From contig JAGCQO010000041.1 in NCBI GenBank assembly GCA_017965125.1, forward strand, positions 1 to 16,421: a stretch of 16,421 nt of DNA, read 5' to 3'. Made by a program: the position numbers and the translations under genes. Position 1 is the first letter of the stretch. The number at the start of each line of letters is the position of its first letter. Shown in pieces: positions 6,471-15,808 of this stretch. The DNA is from Paludibacteraceae bacterium (GTDB taxonomy: Bacteria; Bacteroidota; Bacteroidia; Bacteroidales; Paludibacteraceae). Below the pieces are notes generated by a model. It did no database searches. It saw only the letters and a program-made list of their open reading frames with translations, and was not told where the DNA came from.

Positions 6471-7964
6471 ATGGACCATAAACTCGTCATCTATAACACC
6501 CTTACAAGGCAAAAGCAGCTGTTCGTACCAATCCACGACGACAAAGTCGGAATGTATGTCTGCGGACCAACCGTTTACGGCGACGCACACCTCGGACACG
6601 CTCGTCCTGCCATCACTTTCGACATACTTTTCCGTATGCTCAAGCACCTTGGATACAAGGTTCGCTACGTAAGGAACATAACCGACGTGGGACACCTGGA
6701 ACACGACGCTGACGAGGGCGAGGACAAGATAGCAAAGAAGGCGCGACTCGAACAGTTGGAGCCTATGGAGGTTGTGCAACATTACCTCAACCGCTACCAC
6801 CACGACCTGGAGCTGCTCAACGTGTTGCCGCCAAGCATCGAGCCACACGCTTCTGGCCACATCATAGAGCAAATCGAATACATGAAGAAAATCATCGAAA
6901 ACGGATACGCCTACGAAAGCAACGGCTCCATATACTTCGATGTGGATAAATACAACAAGGAATTCAACTACGGCAAACTGTCGGGACGCAACATCGACGA
7001 ACTGCTCGAGACAACACGCGAGCTCGACGGACAGACCGAAAAGCACCATACTTACGACTTCGCGCTCTGGAAGAAAGCGCAGCCTGAGCACATCATGCGC
7101 TGGCCTTCGCCTTGGAGCGACGGTTTCCCAGGATGGCACCTCGAGTGCTCGACCATGGGCACTAAGTACCTCGGCGAGACATTCGACATCCACGGCGGCG
7201 GACTCGACCTGATGTTCCCTCACCACGAGTGCGAGATTGCACAGTCAACCGCAGCTCTCGGCCACGAGACAGTGAAGTACTGGATGCACAACAACATGAT
7301 AACCATCGACGGCAAGAAGATGGGCAAATCGCTCGGCAACTTCATCACGCTCGAGGAGTTCTTCAACGGCTCGCACAAGGACAACGACGGAAACGAAATG
7401 CTCGCTCAGGCTTATTCGCCTATGACCATCCGCTTCTTCATACTCCAAGCGCACTACCGCAGCACTGTGGACTTCAGCAACGAAGCCCTGCAAGCTGCCG
7501 AGAAGGGTCTGCAACGCTTCTCCGAGGGTTACGCCCGACTGCTGAAACTCCAGCCTTCTGCCGATTCCACTGTCGATGTCAAGAACCTCAGAGCGAAGTG
7601 CGAGGAAGCCATGCTCGACGACCTCAACTGCCCTATCGCCATCGCCCATCTGTTCGACGCCATCAAGGCCATCAACACTGTTTACGACGGCAAGGGTACA
7701 ATCTCGGCCGATGACCTCAACGAACTCAAGGATGTATTCAAGACATACGTCATCGACATCCTCGGACTGAAGTTGGAGGACTCGCACAACGACAGCAGCG
7801 CAGACGCTTTCAACGGCGCCATCGACTTGCTGCTCAACATCCGCCAGGAGGCCAAGGCTAACAAGGACTGGGCGACTGCCGACAAGATACGTAACCAGCT
7901 CAACGAACTGGGATTCAGCATCAAGGACGGCAAGGACCACGTTGAATGGACTCTTAACAAGTAA
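6471..7964 (+). CDS. cysS: Cysteinyl-tRNA synthetase
   Basis: CysRS attaches cysteine to tRNA-Cys in the cytosol. The 497-residue class I synthetase begins with the Rossmann fold [18 protein letters not shown], which holds the HIGH-type motif HLGH at 40-43. The active-site zinc ligands are C31, C226 (WHLECS), H251 and E255 (HHECE), at positions corresponding to E. coli C28, C209, H234 and E238. The second signature is KMGKS (283-287), with Gly in place of the usual third-position Ser. I believe this variant is common in Bacteroidota CysRS, and the essential lysines are kept. The C-terminal helical anticodon-binding region (about 390-497) is complete. An ABC-F gene follows after nine bases, almost certainly cotranscribed. 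Confidence 0.98.
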   Translation: MDHKLVIYNTLTRQKQLFVPIHDDKVGMYVCGPTVYGDAHLGHARPAITFDILFRMLKHLGYKVRYVRNITDVGHLEHDADEGEDKIAKKARLEQLEPMEVVQHYLNRYHHDLELLNVLPPSIEPHASGHIIEQIEYMKKIIENGYAYESNGSIYFDVDKYNKEFNYGKLSGRNIDELLETTRELDGQTEKHHTYDFALWKKAQPEHIMRWPSPWSDGFPGWHLECSTMGTKYLGETFDIHGGGLDLMFPHHECEIAQSTAALGHETVKYWMHNNMITIDGKKMGKSLGNFITLEEFFNGSHKDNDGNEMLAQAYSPMTIRFFILQAHYRSTVDFSNEALQAAEKGLQRFSEGYARLLKLQPSADSTVDVKNLRAKCEEAMLDDLNCPIAIAHLFDAIKAINTVYDGKGTISADDLNELKDVFKTYVIDILGLKLEDSHNDSSADAFNGAIDLLLNIRQEAKANKDWATADKIRNQLNELGFSIKDGKDHVEWTLNK

Positions 7965-7973
7965 TTTCGGAAT

Positions 7974-9878
7974 ATGGCGAGCTGCTTGCAGGTTGAGGGA
8001 CTATCGAAAAGATTCGGCGACAGAGAATTATTCACCGACATCTCATTCGGCATTTCCGACTCTCAGCGAGTGGCCATAGTCGCACAGAACGGCGCAGGAA
8101 AAACGACGCTCCTGTCCATCATCTCCGGCGAGGAAGACTACCAGAGCGGCAGCATTGCCTTCAGGAAAGACCTCCGTGTGGGTTATTTGAGGCAGACGCC
8201 GAACTTCAACCCCGACGACACCGTGATGGACGCATGTTTCTCCACCGACAACGAGATGACTTCGGTCATAAGGCAGTACGAGAACATGACCGAGAAAATC
8301 GCCAACGGCATAAGCATCGACGACTCGCGCTACCAGCAGCTCCTGTCCGACATGGACAGACTGAAGGCGTGGGACTATGAGAACAGAATCAAGCAGATTC
8401 TCAGCAAGCTGAACATCAGGAACTTCGACCAACGCATGGGCGAGCTTTCCGGCGGACAGCAAAAACGCGTCGCACTCGCCAACGTGCTTATCTCCGAGCC
8501 CGAACTGCTGATTCTGGACGAGCCGACAAACCACCTCGACATCGAGATGGTCGAATGGCTCGAGGACTTCTTGAACAACAGCAAAATGGCTCTGCTGATG
8601 GTCACACACGACCGCTATTTCCTCGACAGAGTCTGCTCGGACATACTCGAGATAGCAGAACACACACTCTTCCACTATAAAGGCAACTACAGCTATTACC
8701 TCGAGAAAAAACAGGAACGCATCGACAATTTCAATGCCGAGACCGAACGCGTGAAAAACATCTACAGAAGGGAACTCTCGTGGATACGCCGTCAGCCGCA
8801 GGCACGCGCCGGGAAGGCACGCTACCGCATAGAAGCGTTCGCCGAGATCGAGGCTCGTGCGAAACAACGCAAGGAGGAGAAGCAGGTGGCGTTAGAGATA
8901 AAGTCGCAGTACATCGGCTCAAAAATCTTCGAGGCGAAATACATCTCAAAGGCCTTCGGGGAGCATAAGATATTAGACAATTTCTACTACAACTTCACGC
9001 GATATGACAAGGTCGGCATCGTAGGAAAAAACGGAAGCGGAAAGTCCACTTTCCTGAAAATGCTGCTCGGTTTGGAAAAACCGGATTCGGGTTCATTCGA
9101 CATCGGCGAGACCATAAAGTTCGGCTACTACAGCCAGGAAGGCCTCAAGTTCGACGAACAAATGAAGGTCATAGACGTGGTGAGAAACATAGCCGAGGAG
9201 ATACAAATGGGCAACGGACGAAGGCTCACCGCCGCGCAGTTGCTGCAGATGTTCCTCTTTCCGCCATCGACGCAGTACAACTACGTTTACAAACTCAGCG
9301 GAGGCGAGCGACGAAGGCTGTACCTCTGCACGGTCCTCATGCAGAACCCAAACTTCCTGATTCTCGACGAGCCGACCAACGACCTCGACGTCACGACGCT
9401 GGAGGTGCTGGAGGAGTATCTCATCGGATTCAAGGGCTGCATCTTAGTCGTCTCACACGACCGTTTCTTCATGGACAAGGTCGTTGACCACATCCTCGCT
9501 TTCGAGGGCGACGGCAAGATAAAGGACTATCCGGGCAACTACACCGACTACCGCGAGTGGAAGGCGCTGCAAGAGGCCAAGAAAGCCGAGGAAGCCAAAG
9601 AGGCGGCCGCCAATTCGCAACCCGACAAGCAGCAGGCCAAACGCGCCCATTCGTCCGATTCTAAGCGCAAAATGACCTTCAAGGAGAAACGTGAGTTCGA
9701 AGCCTTGGACGCCGACATCAAAGCGCTTGAAACCGAGAAAAACGACATCGAGACGCTTTTCGCCGACGGCCTGTCCGACCCAGAGAAAATCACCGAGCTA
9801 TCCAAAAGGCTCGAGGTCATCAACGCCGAGCTCGACGAAAAGTCGATGCGATGGCTTGAACTTTCGGAGCTGGCATAA
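7974..9878 (+). CDS. ABC-F family ATPase (Uup-like, ribosome-associated)
   Basis: This 634-residue cytosolic protein has two ABC ATPase domains and no membrane segment, which defines ABC-F proteins that act on the ribosome rather than in transport. Domain 1: Walker A AQNGAGKT (37-44, Ala in place of the first Gly), signature LSGGQQ (158-163), Walker B LLILDEPTNHLD with Glu183. The inter-domain arm (about 240-300) contains RRELSWIRRQPQARAGKAR, the P-site tRNA-interacting linker region. Domain 2: GKNGSGKS (351-358), LSGGERRR (441-448), LILDEPTNDLD with Glu466. A charged Ala/Lys/Glu-rich linker and a C-terminal coiled coil (about 567-634) resemble Uup, which has nearly the same length in E. coli. 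Both catalytic glutamates are present. Assignment to Uup rather than another ABC-F subgroup is an inference. It shares an operon with cysS. Confidence 0.93.
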   Translation: MASCLQVEGLSKRFGDRELFTDISFGISDSQRVAIVAQNGAGKTTLLSIISGEEDYQSGSIAFRKDLRVGYLRQTPNFNPDDTVMDACFSTDNEMTSVIRQYENMTEKIANGISIDDSRYQQLLSDMDRLKAWDYENRIKQILSKLNIRNFDQRMGELSGGQQKRVALANVLISEPELLILDEPTNHLDIEMVEWLEDFLNNSKMALLMVTHDRYFLDRVCSDILEIAEHTLFHYKGNYSYYLEKKQERIDNFNAETERVKNIYRRELSWIRRQPQARAGKARYRIEAFAEIEARAKQRKEEKQVALEIKSQYIGSKIFEAKYISKAFGEHKILDNFYYNFTRYDKVGIVGKNGSGKSTFLKMLLGLEKPDSGSFDIGETIKFGYYSQEGLKFDEQMKVIDVVRNIAEEIQMGNGRRLTAAQLLQMFLFPPSTQYNYVYKLSGGERRRLYLCTVLMQNPNFLILDEPTNDLDVTTLEVLEEYLIGFKGCILVVSHDRFFMDKVVDHILAFEGDGKIKDYPGNYTDYREWKALQEAKKAEEAKEAAANSQPDKQQAKRAHSSDSKRKMTFKEKREFEALDADIKALETEKNDIETLFADGLSDPEKITELSKRLEVINAELDEKSMRWLELSELA

Positions 9879-9879
9879 A

Positions 9880-9914
9880 CAAAAAAAACGGAAAGAAGTC
9901 TGTCTCCTTTCCGT
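9880..9914 (-). terminator. Terminator of the rbfA-permease-nadB cluster
   Basis: ACGGAAAG (9888-9895) pairs with CTTTCCGT (9907-9914) around an 11-base loop. On the minus strand the stem is followed by eight T, the complement of the A run ending at 9888. It lies 24 bases beyond the nadB stop. On the plus strand the tail is only CGTTCTATT, so the ABC-F transcript may be stopped less efficiently here. Confidence 0.8.
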
Positions 9915-9937
9915 CGTTCTATTCATGACCGCATGAC

Positions 9938-11515
9938 TCACTTCGTCTGCGAATTCTTCTTCGGATAATCTATCGTGTAATGCAGTCCGCGACTTTCCTT
10001 GCGTGCCTGTGCCTGCGTGATTATGAGGTAAGCCACGTCGATTATGTTTCGCAGCTCGCAAATCTCACGGCTGACAACGCTGCGTTCAAAAAGCTCGCGT
10101 GTCTCGTCGTACATTATCTTCAGACGCGAGATGGCACGCTTCAGACGCAGGTTGCTGCGCACGATGCCGACGTATGTGGACATCATCTGCTCCACTTCCT
10201 TCTGCGTCTGGGTTATGAGAACCATCTCCTCATTCAGCGCCGTACCTTCATCATTCCAGTCTGGTATGTTTTCGTTGAACGTGTATTTGTCGATGTTGGC
10301 CTTTGCATGTTGCGCTGCAGCCTCGGCATACACAACAGCCTCAATCAGCGAGTTGCTCGCAAGACGGTTGGCTCCATGCAGTCCTGTGCAACTGCACTCA
10401 CCCACAGCATACATCCTGTGTATCGTCGATTCCGCATTCTCGTTCACAGCTATGCCGCCGCACAGATAATGCTGGGCTGGCACAACCGGTATGTAGTCCT
10501 TGGTGATGTCGATTCCGAGGCTCAAGCACTTGTTGTATATCGTTGGATACCCGTCCTTGGTCTCCTGCGCGTCCTTGTGCGTGACGTCAAGGTACACGTA
10601 GTCGGAGCCGGCGAGTTTCATCTCGTTGTCTATGGCACGCGCGACGATGTCTCTTGGGGCCAACGAGCCGCGCTTGTCATACTTGTACATGAACTCGTTG
10701 CCGTTAAGGTCTCTAAGCACTGCGCCGTAGCCTCTCAACGCCTCGGTTATCAGGAACGATGGGCGCACTCCGGGATTGTAAAGCACTGTCGGGTGGAACT
10801 GCACAAACTCCATGTCCTTGATTATCGCCCTTGCTCTGTGCGCCATAGCGATTCCGTCGCCTGTGGCCACTATCGGGTTTGAGGTGTTGCTATAGACGTT
10901 GCCTATGCCGCCAGTCGCCAAAAGCGTCACCTTGGACAGGAACGTGTAAATATTGTTGTCCTTCTGGTTGAGGATGTATGCGCCGTAGCACTCGATGTTT
11001 GGTGTGTGGTGAGTGACCCACTCTCCCATGTGGTGCTGCGTTATTATGTCTATCGCGAAATGGTGGTCGAAGATGTCAATGTTCTCGTTCTCCTTCACCT
11101 TCTTTATGAGGCTTTCCTGTATCTCGGCGCCAGTGTTGTCCTTGTGGTGAAGGATTCTGAACTCGGAGTGTCCGCCCTCTCTGTGCAGGTCAAATTTGCC
11201 ATCCTTCTTGTCGAAATCCACGCCCCACTTCAGCAGTTCCTGTATCTCGGCCGGCGCGTCTTTCACCACCTTTTCCACAGCCTTGCGGTCGCAATGTCCG
11301 TCGCCGGCTATCAGTGTGTCCTCTATGTGTTTCTCGAAATTATCTACAAGCGTGTTTGTCACAGAAGCGACTCCGCCCTGCGCCAAATAGGTGTTTGCCT
11401 CTTCAAGATCAGTCTTGCATATCAACGCAACTTTGCCTTTGTCTGCAACTTTAAGAGCGAAACTCATTCCTGCGATTCCGCTTCCTATCACCAGAAAATC
11501 GTACTTGTATGTCAT
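9938..11515 (-). CDS. nadB: L-aspartate oxidase NadB
   Basis: NadB oxidises L-aspartate to iminoaspartate with FAD, the first step of de novo NAD synthesis; NadA then condenses the product to quinolinate. The 525-residue protein begins with the FAD-binding motif FLVIGSGIAG (GxGxxG at 11-16), followed by YLAQGGVASV. Active-site regions of the fumarate reductase/aspartate oxidase family are intact: HREGGHSE (111-118), QFHPT with His241, LAPRDIVARAI with Arg288, AQHYLCGG with His349 and GANRLASNSL with Arg384. These correspond to E. coli Glu121, His244, Arg290, His351 and Arg386. Its ATG is 18 bases after the permease stop, so it is probably cotranscribed with rbfA and the permease. nadA and nadC are not in this window. 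Confidence 0.96.
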   Translation of the reverse strand: MTYKYDFLVIGSGIAGMSFALKVADKGKVALICKTDLEEANTYLAQGGVASVTNTLVDNFEKHIEDTLIAGDGHCDRKAVEKVVKDAPAEIQELLKWGVDFDKKDGKFDLHREGGHSEFRILHHKDNTGAEIQESLIKKVKENENIDIFDHHFAIDIITQHHMGEWVTHHTPNIECYGAYILNQKDNNIYTFLSKVTLLATGGIGNVYSNTSNPIVATGDGIAMAHRARAIIKDMEFVQFHPTVLYNPGVRPSFLITEALRGYGAVLRDLNGNEFMYKYDKRGSLAPRDIVARAIDNEMKLAGSDYVYLDVTHKDAQETKDGYPTIYNKCLSLGIDITKDYIPVVPAQHYLCGGIAVNENAESTIHRMYAVGECSCTGLHGANRLASNSLIEAVVYAEAAAQHAKANIDKYTFNENIPDWNDEGTALNEEMVLITQTQKEVEQMMSTYVGIVRSNLRLKRAISRLKIMYDETRELFERSVVSREICELRNIIDVAYLIITQAQARKESRGLHYTIDYPKKNSQTK

Positions 11516-11533
11516 TGATTCTATTTTATAATT

Positions 11534-12748
11534 CTATCTTTTCTCTTTTATCTGACTCGCTGGGTAATATGCCGCAGCCAACCCCATCAGAGCGACTGTA
11601 GTAAACACAATCAATATGTCAGTTATCTGCAATTCCACTGGATATGGCATCACGGTCATTCCGTCGCCCGATGGCACTGTTATGAAACCCAACTTCTCCT
11701 GCAAAATGCACAAAATCGCGCCAAGCACTATCCCGACCACACATCCCAACAACGAAATCATCCAGCCCTCTATCGTGAATACCTTTTTAATCAATCCTTG
11801 TGTTGCGCCGAGGTTCCTTAGTGTCCTTATGTCATCTGTCTTGTCTATTATCAACATCGACAACGAACCGATTATGTTGAAAATTGCTATCAGCAGAATG
11901 AACGCCAAAATCAGGAATGTTATCCATTTCTCAACCTTCATTATCTTGAAATAATCCTCCTGCTGCTCGTATCTGTTCTTTACCTTGAATCCGTCACCCA
12001 GCACATTTTCTATACGCTCCTTGACGTCAGCCACTTTCTCGCCTTTCTTTACTCCTATTTCCACCGAGGTGACGGCGTTGTCGGCATACTCAAACACATT
12101 TCTCGCCAAGTCTATAGACACTAACACAAGCTTGTTGTCATACTCTGGCTGCTGCACAGAAAAAACAGCTGACGTGAACACTCTTTCTGTGTTGAAGCTA
12201 TTCTCCGGATTAGCCAAATTCACCTGCCCCTCTCTCTTTGGCGCATAAATGTAAAGAGGTTGCACACCATAAGGAATACAACCTAATTCCGCGGCAATTC
12301 CCACTCCAGGAACACCATAATTAAAGACATTGTCGCTGAAGAAAAAGTTCCCTGCCACAATAATCTTGTCAAGGCCTATCATCTTGTCGAAGCCCTCACT
12401 GACACCTTTCACAATGCCAGTCTCCTGCTTGTCGCCACATCTCAACAATGCCTTCTCCTCGACCACCTGAGTGCAATACTCCACTCCTTTTATCTTCTTC
12501 ACTTCGGACCATTTACCGTCAAAAGTGAAAGACTTGCCTTCTACCGACGTCACCTTCAAATCCGGGTCGAATGTGCTGAAAAGGCTTTCAACCTGTGCGC
12601 CGAAACCATTGAAGACGGAAAGCACGCATATAATAGCGAAGGTTCCGACACAAACACCAACAGCCGAGATTCCCGATATTATGTTTATCGCATTGTGCGA
12701 TTTCTTCGAGAATAAATACCTTTTGGCTATGTGCAGTGCTATTCCCAT
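11534..12748 (-). CDS. LolC/LolE-type ABC transporter permease (FtsX-like)
   Basis: This 404-residue inner-membrane protein has the LolC/E-MacB layout. TM1 is at about 24-46, a periplasmic domain spans about 47-275, and three C-terminal TM segments lie at about 277-300, 327-350 and 376-398. The stretch IFNIIGSLSMLIIDKTDDIRTLRNLGAT is split between TM2 and the cytoplasmic coupling loop (DKTDDIRTLRNLGAT) and is the strongest family hallmark. In Proteobacteria LolCDE extracts lipoproteins from the inner membrane and passes them to LolA. A lipoprotein-release role is inferred here, since no LolD ATPase gene is next to it. The gene begins eight bases after the rbfA stop, with GAGGGG just before the ATG, and is followed closely by nadB. 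Confidence 0.88.
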   Translation of the reverse strand: MGIALHIAKRYLFSKKSHNAINIISGISAVGVCVGTFAIICVLSVFNGFGAQVESLFSTFDPDLKVTSVEGKSFTFDGKWSEVKKIKGVEYCTQVVEEKALLRCGDKQETGIVKGVSEGFDKMIGLDKIIVAGNFFFSDNVFNYGVPGVGIAAELGCIPYGVQPLYIYAPKREGQVNLANPENSFNTERVFTSAVFSVQQPEYDNKLVLVSIDLARNVFEYADNAVTSVEIGVKKGEKVADVKERIENVLGDGFKVKNRYEQQEDYFKIMKVEKWITFLILAFILLIAIFNIIGSLSMLIIDKTDDIRTLRNLGATQGLIKKVFTIEGWMISLLGCVVGIVLGAILCILQEKLGFITVPSGDGMTVMPYPVELQITDILIVFTTVALMGLAAAYYPASQIKEKR

Positions 12749-12756
12749 CCCCTCGC

Positions 12757-13146
12757 TTACTCCTCAGTGCTGTTTGCTGACTTTGGCTTGTTATTCTCAA
12801 GCCTTTCCTTGTCCTTCTTCAGCAAATCGTCAATATGGTCGATGTAGTCCAAAGTGTCGTCCAAATGGAAAACTAATTCTGGAATTATACGGAGCTGATG
12901 ACGCATTCTATTTCCTAACTCGAAACGAATGTTCTTGTCATTCAACTTTATGAGATCCATAATCTCGCTACCCTTGTTTGTTGGGAACAAGCTGAGGTTG
13001 ATATGCGCAATGCTCAAATCTGCACTGACATTGATGCTCGTGACAGTAATAATCACCCCGCCATTGTTTCTGGCAAGCTTCAAAAAAATATCACTAAGCT
13101 CCTTTTGCAGAAGTCTGCTTATCTTTTGTTGTCTTGTACTCTCCAT
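12757..13146 (-). CDS. rbfA: 30S ribosome-binding factor RbfA
   Basis: RbfA binds the 30S subunit and helps mature the 16S rRNA 5' end, notably during cold adaptation. The product is 129 residues with a single KH-like fold. The N-terminal helix ESTRQQKISRLLQKELSDIF, the strands GVIITVTSINVSADLSIAHI and the helix RFELGNRMRHQLRIIPELVFHLDD are typical. The last contains the conserved LR..PEL.F..D pattern. A TTG at 13152 would add two residues, but ATG 13146 matches the usual start of this family and is preferred. It is the first gene of a tight cluster with a LolC/E-type permease and nadB, a functionally mixed grouping. The C-terminal tail is charged and probably disordered. Confidence 0.94.
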   Translation of the reverse strand: MESTRQQKISRLLQKELSDIFLKLARNNGGVIITVTSINVSADLSIAHINLSLFPTNKGSEIMDLIKLNDKNIRFELGNRMRHQLRIIPELVFHLDDTLDYIDHIDDLLKKDKERLENNKPKSANSTEE

Positions 13147-13201
13147 CTTCAATCTTATTTATACAATCCACACAAAACGTGGATAACTTTCATAATCATC
13201 G

Positions 13202-13209
13202 CAAATTTA
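13202..13209 (-). promoter_or_regulatory. Putative -7 box for rbfA
   Basis: The minus-strand reading is TAAATTTG, matching TAnnTTTG, 55 bases before ATG 13146 and just downstream of the gldN terminator. No well-spaced -33 TTTG is seen. Confidence 0.4.
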
Positions 13210-13221
13210 CTCATTAAAAAG

Positions 13222-13254
13222 CAAAAAAAGACCCGAGAAAACATATTCTCGGGC
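13222..13254 (-). terminator. Terminator of the gldLMN operon
   Basis: On the minus strand CCCGAGAA and TTCTCGGG form an 8-bp stem with a short loop, followed by TC and a run of seven T (complement of 13223-13229). It lies 25 bases beyond the gldN stop and separates the secretion genes from rbfA. Confidence 0.92.
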
Positions 13255-13278
13255 CTCTCACAAGTATTTTCGTTCAGA

Positions 13279-14163
13279 TTAATACTCCCAAAGATCCTGC
13301 TCCTCGTTGAGTATCTCTCTTTGAATTCTCTCCTGCTCTCTCTTAACATCTTCTGGAGTTGCGTTGTAATCCAGAATCATACGGTTCTGCAAGTTAGACT
13401 CCTTATAGATGTTGCTTGCGAATCTTCTCTTGATAAACAAGTCATCATAAGACATTCTTGCTCCGTTGTTCTTGTCTGTGATCATGACCTCTCTCTGTAC
13501 CAAGTATGGACGGAGGTTGTCAAATGGACTCCAGCAAAGTGGGAAGCTCTGTGTTCCTACACCACGGTCAGTTACAAGCACTGGGCAGATAGAGATAATC
13601 TTCACATTGAATGTAGAAGAGTTCTTGTCAAAGAACCAAACCTCCTTCATGTAGTACTTGATAACCTCTCTGTTAGGTATATCAGCATCCTCGATTTGGA
13701 ATGTCTTAACCTTTGTAGTTGGGTTAGTCTTAACCTTGTAGATAACCTCGAACTTCTTCAAAACCTCTTCCTCGAAGTCGATAAGATCATCCTTGCCAAA
13801 CTTTTCAGTTGTATAGTCAAATCTGAATGCAGGCACTTTCTTATCATTGATCAACTTGAACAGGATTGAGAAGAAAGACTCTCTTCCGTCAACCGCAGTC
13901 TCAGGATAGTAAAGAGGATAATTCATTCTCTCACGCAAGTCAATCACACGATATACAACCTTCTGCCAATAAATATCGTCAGCTCTTGGATTTACGAACT
14001 CGATTGGAGTCAAGTCCTTCATATCGTAAGCCGTAGGAAGGTTTGTAGGGATTTCTCCATTCTCATTGAAGAAATCGTTTGTCGTAGAGCTTTGTGCGCT
14101 TGCTGTTCCCAGACCAAGTGCAAATGCAGCTGCGGCAATTATAAGTCTACTGTACGCTTTCAT
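13279..14163 (-). CDS. gldN: Type IX secretion / gliding motility protein GldN (PorN)
   Basis: GldN/PorN is a periplasmic protein that works with the lipoprotein GldK/PorK in the ring attached to the outer membrane, and contacts the GldLM motor. The 294-residue product has a clear Sec signal peptide: Lys2, Arg6, the hydrophobic core LIIAAAAFALGLG and cleavage after ASA at 23. The mature part shows the family pattern around ADDIYWQKVVYRVIDLRERMN, then NYPLYYP, FSILFKLI, and EVWFFDKNSSTFNVKIISI. It ends with the charged helix EDVKREQERIQREI. The start lies 23 bases after the gldM stop. The arginine codons I checked are AGA or CGT, a bias that may reflect high expression. It is the last gene of the operon. 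Confidence 0.95.
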   Translation of the reverse strand: MKAYSRLIIAAAAFALGLGTASAQSSTTNDFFNENGEIPTNLPTAYDMKDLTPIEFVNPRADDIYWQKVVYRVIDLRERMNYPLYYPETAVDGRESFFSILFKLINDKKVPAFRFDYTTEKFGKDDLIDFEEEVLKKFEVIYKVKTNPTTKVKTFQIEDADIPNREVIKYYMKEVWFFDKNSSTFNVKIISICPVLVTDRGVGTQSFPLCWSPFDNLRPYLVQREVMITDKNNGARMSYDDLFIKRRFASNIYKESNLQNRMILDYNATPEDVKREQERIQREILNEEQDLWEY

Positions 14164-14186
14164 AATTTCTAATTTTTATATAGTTG

Positions 14187-15767
14187 TTAATTTAATACAA
14201 CTTCCATTGGTGGCAGGTCTCTTGTTATACCGTCTGGACCCTTTGCCTTAACAGCGGAGATAAAGAACTTAGCACCCTTTGCCATTTTCTTTACTTGCTC
14301 CATCTGGCGAGCTGTGAAGTGTGCACCTGATGACAACTCAACTACTGCACCCATCGCACCCTGAACGTTCATCTCAAAGCTTACGATGTTATACTTAGCC
14401 TCGATATCTGCGTCGTTCAACTCAGCACCCAAACTTGAAACATTCAAAAGTTTTGCCTTTGACATCTTTCCTCCCTTGAACTTCATGGTGTTACCATTGT
14501 CGTCTGTGAAAGGAATGAATGCTACTGGTGGAGGCAACATCTTAACACGGAATGATTTCTCACCCATCTTCTGAACCTTGCCATCTATCTTAGCAGATAC
14601 TGATATCACAACTGGCTGACCAACCTTTGAAGGTCTTACCACCCAACTATTACCATTCTTTGTCAAAGAACCTCCTGATGCACTTGCTGCAATCGCAGTT
14701 GAAGGTACACCTGGAACTGAGATACTAACCTGGTTATTGATACCAGCATAGAACACGTTCATCTGGTCTGCTGATATAATAGCTGTTGGCTCACCAACGT
14801 TGTAGTCTGACTCGAATGGATAAACCTTAGCTCCAGTAGGGCTGTTGAGTCTGATGTAACCTGAGTACTTCTTGTCTCCAAGAGCAGTTGCTACAGTCTC
14901 ATACAATCCGTCCTTAATCAAAGTACCACCTGTACCTGTTTGAGGATTTCCACCGATATAAACCTCAGGCTTCTGAGTTGAGTCACTTGCTACAAGTGCA
15001 ATCTCAGCAGAATACTTTCCACCTCTGATCACATACTTTGAGTTAGGGATAACCTTAGCCTCTATTCTATTAACACGGTAATCATCTGCGTCCACCTGAC
15101 TCTTCAGGTAAGTTACGATGTCACCCTCTGTATTTCTAATATCCGCCTGGATCTTAGAAAGAATTGTAATAGCAGCAGCTACAGGCATCATCTCAAAAGT
15201 AGCCACTTCCCAAGCCTGAGCTTGTCCGTCGTGACCAACAACCTTGTCTGTGTTGAATGTCTTCTTCAGCAAAGAAACCTTAGCTGTATCAGCACTGACA
15301 TAAGCTGCCATCTTCTCTCTATAAGCCTCAATCTTAGCCTTTATTTCCTTTCCTTTTCCTAAACCTCCGTCAGAAAGACCAACGTAACCTGCTGCGTCAA
15401 GATTTCCTTTTCCCTCGATGTGCTCTACATCTGCTTCGTCTCCATCGGCAGTTTTAGCAATCAGAACTTTAACCTCCTGAATTGCATTGAAAAGCTCATC
15501 TGACTCCTTCTTAACGTCCTTAGCCTTCTGCAACCATGCACCAACCTTAGCTGGATTCTGGCTGTTCAAGTCCTCGAACTTAAGGTACAAGTTTGTATTT
15601 CTGCCTTCAGCTCCTCTAGTATTCACTCTAAGGCTTTCTTCCACCATGGTGAATCCGTTGAGGACATCGGTTGTTACATTCAGTGCCAACATTGCTGTCA
15701 ACACGATGTACATCATACCGATCATTTTTTGTCTCGGGGTTTCCGGACAATTGGTTGCGCCTCCCAT
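14187..15767 (-). CDS. gldM: Type IX secretion / gliding motor protein GldM (PorM)
   Basis: GldM/PorM is the stator-crossing shaft of the type IX motor: one N-terminal transmembrane helix pairs with GldL in the inner membrane, and a long periplasmic part reaches the GldK-GldN ring. The 526-residue product opens with the hallmark CPETPRQKMIGMMYIVLTAM, with the TM helix at about 15-34. A helical domain follows (about 40-220, with many Lys/Glu heptads). Beta domains then match the D2-D4 region of known GldM structures, including KYVIRGGKYSAEIALVA and PPPVAFIPFTDDNG. The length is typical. The start lies 41 bases after the gldL stop, with AGGGAGAG about 10 bases upstream of the ATG. Confidence 0.96.
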   Translation of the reverse strand: MGGATNCPETPRQKMIGMMYIVLTAMLALNVTTDVLNGFTMVEESLRVNTRGAEGRNTNLYLKFEDLNSQNPAKVGAWLQKAKDVKKESDELFNAIQEVKVLIAKTADGDEADVEHIEGKGNLDAAGYVGLSDGGLGKGKEIKAKIEAYREKMAAYVSADTAKVSLLKKTFNTDKVVGHDGQAQAWEVATFEMMPVAAAITILSKIQADIRNTEGDIVTYLKSQVDADDYRVNRIEAKVIPNSKYVIRGGKYSAEIALVASDSTQKPEVYIGGNPQTGTGGTLIKDGLYETVATALGDKKYSGYIRLNSPTGAKVYPFESDYNVGEPTAIISADQMNVFYAGINNQVSISVPGVPSTAIAASASGGSLTKNGNSWVVRPSKVGQPVVISVSAKIDGKVQKMGEKSFRVKMLPPPVAFIPFTDDNGNTMKFKGGKMSKAKLLNVSSLGAELNDADIEAKYNIVSFEMNVQGAMGAVVELSSGAHFTARQMEQVKKMAKGAKFFISAVKAKGPDGITRDLPPMEVVLN

Positions 15768-15808
15768 ACTATATTACTCTCCCTATTAAGTTTTACAGAA
15801 TAACAATA

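Noticed and set aside
6471..7964. KMGKS in CysRS as a damaging change in the KMSKS motif
   Set aside because: Both lysines and all zinc ligands are kept, and the Gly variant appears to be a normal lineage form.
13003..13869. Plus-strand open frame of 288 codons opposite gldN and rbfA
   Set aside because: It crosses a terminator and two well-supported minus-strand genes and has no recognisable domain.
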